Below are positions 5,275 to 6,820 of a stretch of DNA of 6,820 nt, one piece after another (within the stretch, counting starts at the first letter, position 1; the number at the start of each line of letters is the position of its first letter). Under the pieces are notes generated by a model. That model made no database searches. It saw only the letters and a list, made by a program, of their open reading frames with translations, and was not told where the DNA came from. The DNA comes from Flavihumibacter sp. (GTDB taxonomy: Bacteria; Bacteroidota; Bacteroidia; Chitinophagales; Chitinophagaceae): the NCBI GenBank assembly GCA_025455285.1, contig JALOMU010000086.1:1-6820 (forward strand), written 5' to 3'. The position numbers and the translations under genes are program-made.

Positions 5275-6786
5275 TTAGTTAAATGATTCAAGTTCAAGAA
5301 ATGCCGGACCAATGGATTCGATGATATCAGAAGCCAGTACTGATTCCTTACCCTGTTTACGGCTGGCAATTTCTCCTGCAAGTCCGTGCAGATAAACACC
5401 CAGCAAGGCAGCCTGTTCCGGCGCATACCCACGCGCCAGTAATCCCGTAAGCATACCTGTCAGGACATCTCCGCTTCCTCCTTTGGCCATACTGGCATTG
5501 CCGCTGGTATTGAACCAGGCTCGTCCCCCGGGCATGGCAATAAACGTCCGGTGCCCTTTCAGTACCACAATAACCTGGTGTTGTATAGCCATTCGTGAAG
5601 CTGCTTCGAGTCGTTCAAAATCATTGCTGCAGGTACCATGCAATCGGTCAAACTCTTTAGGATGAGGAGTTAATATGGAAAAAGGAGGGATGCCTTCCTG
5701 CAAACGAATGTCCGCAGCCAGCAGGTTGAGTGCATCGGCATCCAGGACCATTGGATTACGGAAATGGGTAAGTAAATAACGTAACAAATTCCGGGATTGC
5801 GGCTCTTGTCCCAAACCCGGACCTATTCCAATTGTTTTGTATACAGCTGTATCAGAAAGAAGCTCTTCCGGCTTTTGGTTATCATACAACATACTCATGG
5901 ATTCCGGAATGGCTGTTGGGAATATCATCCGTTCCTGTTCAGGTACAAGGGTCGTAAGCAAGCCTGCTCCACTCCGTAAACAGGCTTTTGCTGCCAACAC
6001 AGCTGCGCCCATTTTTCCTGGACTACCAGCCAGGATCAAGGCATGACCGAATTTGCCTTTATGCGAAAAAACAGGACGAGGCTGAAGAATGGCTTTTACC
6101 AATGCACTATCAGTCATATCATACAAAGGTGTGCAGGTATTCATAAAACGTGGATCCAGGCCAATTTCCAGTATAACAGGCAAGCCAAAAAAAGGCGCAT
6201 TTTCCGCAACCAGCAACGCCGGTTTATAACATTGAAAACTAAGGGTGATGCTGGCATGGATGCAGGGGTGGGGCAATGTTGACTGATCTGCAAACAGACC
6301 GCTTGGTAAATCAATACTGATTACGGCATTGGGATATTGATTAATGTGCGAAATGAGTGCAGCCATCCGGCCATCAACAGGGCGATTTAATCCAGTGCCC
6401 AACAATGCATCTATGACCAATACCGACTCAGGAATATCCGGTAACGGAGCGTTTTCCTGGATAAAATGTATGGTTACAGGAAGGGTATGCAGGCGGTGTA
6501 AGTTTTGCTGAAAATCCTGACTTCCCAGTTGACCGGTTTCGAAAATAAACACATCAACGGGACGATTGAATTTCTGCAAGAGCCTCGCAATGGCAAGGCC
6601 ATCTCCGCCATTATTCCCTTTACCACAAAAAATATAAAACTGTTGCTGGTTTACAATCCGGTTGGTTTCCATCCACTGAATACAGGCCATTGCAGCTTTT
6701 TCCATCAGATCAATGGAAGCAATGGGCTGCTTTTCAATGGTGAAGCGGTCCCAGGCACGCACCTGTTCGGCAGATAATACAACCAT
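5275..6786 (-). CDS. nnr: Bifunctional NAD(P)H-hydrate epimerase / ADP-dependent NAD(P)H-hydrate dehydratase
   Basis: This metabolite-repair enzyme restores damaged NAD(P)HX. The N-terminal YjeF_N domain (about 1-215) epimerises R and S hydrates. The C-terminal ribokinase-like domain (about 225-500) dehydrates the S form using ADP. The 503-residue length is normal for the fused bacterial form. Epimerase landmarks are GKGNNGGDG (55-63), D126 followed by GTGLNRPVDG (130-139), and D159 in SIDLPSG. Dehydratase landmarks are HKGKFGHALILAGSPGKMG (242-260), GIGPGLG (320-326), LDADALNLL (348-356), TPHPKEFDRL (373-382), VLKG (408-411), and KGGSGD (435-440) with the catalytic-position aspartate D440. 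All look intact. The start at 6786 gives the usual short lead (VLSAEQVRAWD) into the first helix. It is cytoplasmic and leads the minus-strand pair. The neighbouring hydrolase has no known pathway link. Confidence 0.96.
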   Translation of the reverse strand: MVVLSAEQVRAWDRFTIEKQPIASIDLMEKAAMACIQWMETNRIVNQQQFYIFCGKGNNGGDGLAIARLLQKFNRPVDVFIFETGQLGSQDFQQNLHRLHTLPVTIHFIQENAPLPDIPESVLVIDALLGTGLNRPVDGRMAALISHINQYPNAVISIDLPSGLFADQSTLPHPCIHASITLSFQCYKPALLVAENAPFFGLPVILEIGLDPRFMNTCTPLYDMTDSALVKAILQPRPVFSHKGKFGHALILAGSPGKMGAAVLAAKACLRSGAGLLTTLVPEQERMIFPTAIPESMSMLYDNQKPEELLSDTAVYKTIGIGPGLGQEPQSRNLLRYLLTHFRNPMVLDADALNLLAADIRLQEGIPPFSILTPHPKEFDRLHGTCSNDFERLEAASRMAIQHQVIVVLKGHRTFIAMPGGRAWFNTSGNASMAKGGSGDVLTGMLTGLLARGYAPEQAALLGVYLHGLAGEIASRKQGKESVLASDIIESIGPAFLELESFN

Positions 6787-6820
6787 ACCGAAATGTACAA
6801 AAAAAAGAGATCGGCTTAAT
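6787..6820 (-). other. Upstream edge of nnr, no identified promoter
   Basis: Read on the minus strand, these 34 bases contain a run of eight T followed by GTACATTTCGG and the nnr ATG. TACATTTC resembles the Bacteroidota -7 box TAnnTTTG except for its last base. It lies only a few bases from the start codon, and no TTTG at the proper -33 distance is seen. The window ends here, so a promoter or an upstream gene cannot be judged. Confidence 0.35.

Noticed and set aside
6787..6806. Bacteroidota-type promoter (TAnnTTTG) for nnr
   Set aside because: The best match, TACATTTC, misses the final G, lies almost against the start codon and lacks a spaced -33 TTTG.

Overview
The window looks like a Bacteroidota chromosome fragment, probably close to Chitinophagaceae or Sphingobacteria, although that placement is inferred. 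Base composition is moderate and slightly AT-rich. None of the starts I checked has a properly spaced Shine-Dalgarno sequence. One protein carries a short Sec signal and another a lipoprotein signal. Gene content resembles the sialic-acid clusters known from this phylum.

Left block (about 78-4243, + strand): four genes overlap end to end with no gaps. They are an MFS transporter of the NanT-like sugar/acid type (only its TM4-TM12 part is recognisable), an N-acylglucosamine 2-epimerase (AGE/RnBP family), a ten-helix DMT/EamA permease, and a secreted exo-alpha-sialidase. Together they read as part of a sialic-acid scavenging operon. The sialidase frees Neu5Ac outside the cytoplasm, the permease(s) import it, a lyase not present here would make ManNAc, and the epimerase converts ManNAc to GlcNAc for amino-sugar catabolism. 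The lyase and the sugar kinase are not in the window.

Right block (4250-6786, - strand): two genes 5 bp apart, transcribed toward the sialidase. The promoter-proximal one is the bifunctional NAD(P)H-hydrate epimerase/ADP-dependent dehydratase (nnr). It is followed by a lipoprotein of the proline-iminopeptidase-like alpha/beta hydrolase family. The blocks converge with only 6 bp between stop codons and no visible terminator. They show no functional link.

Ends: positions 1-152 do not encode the missing N-terminal part of the MFS protein in any forward frame. This points to a rearrangement or an assembly join at about position 150. The 34 bp at the right end (6787-6820) is the upstream edge of nnr and holds nothing I can name. 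I found no RNA gene, CRISPR array, insertion sequence or convincing new system. The points most worth a second look are the MFS breakpoint and the DMT permease embedded in the sialic-acid operon.
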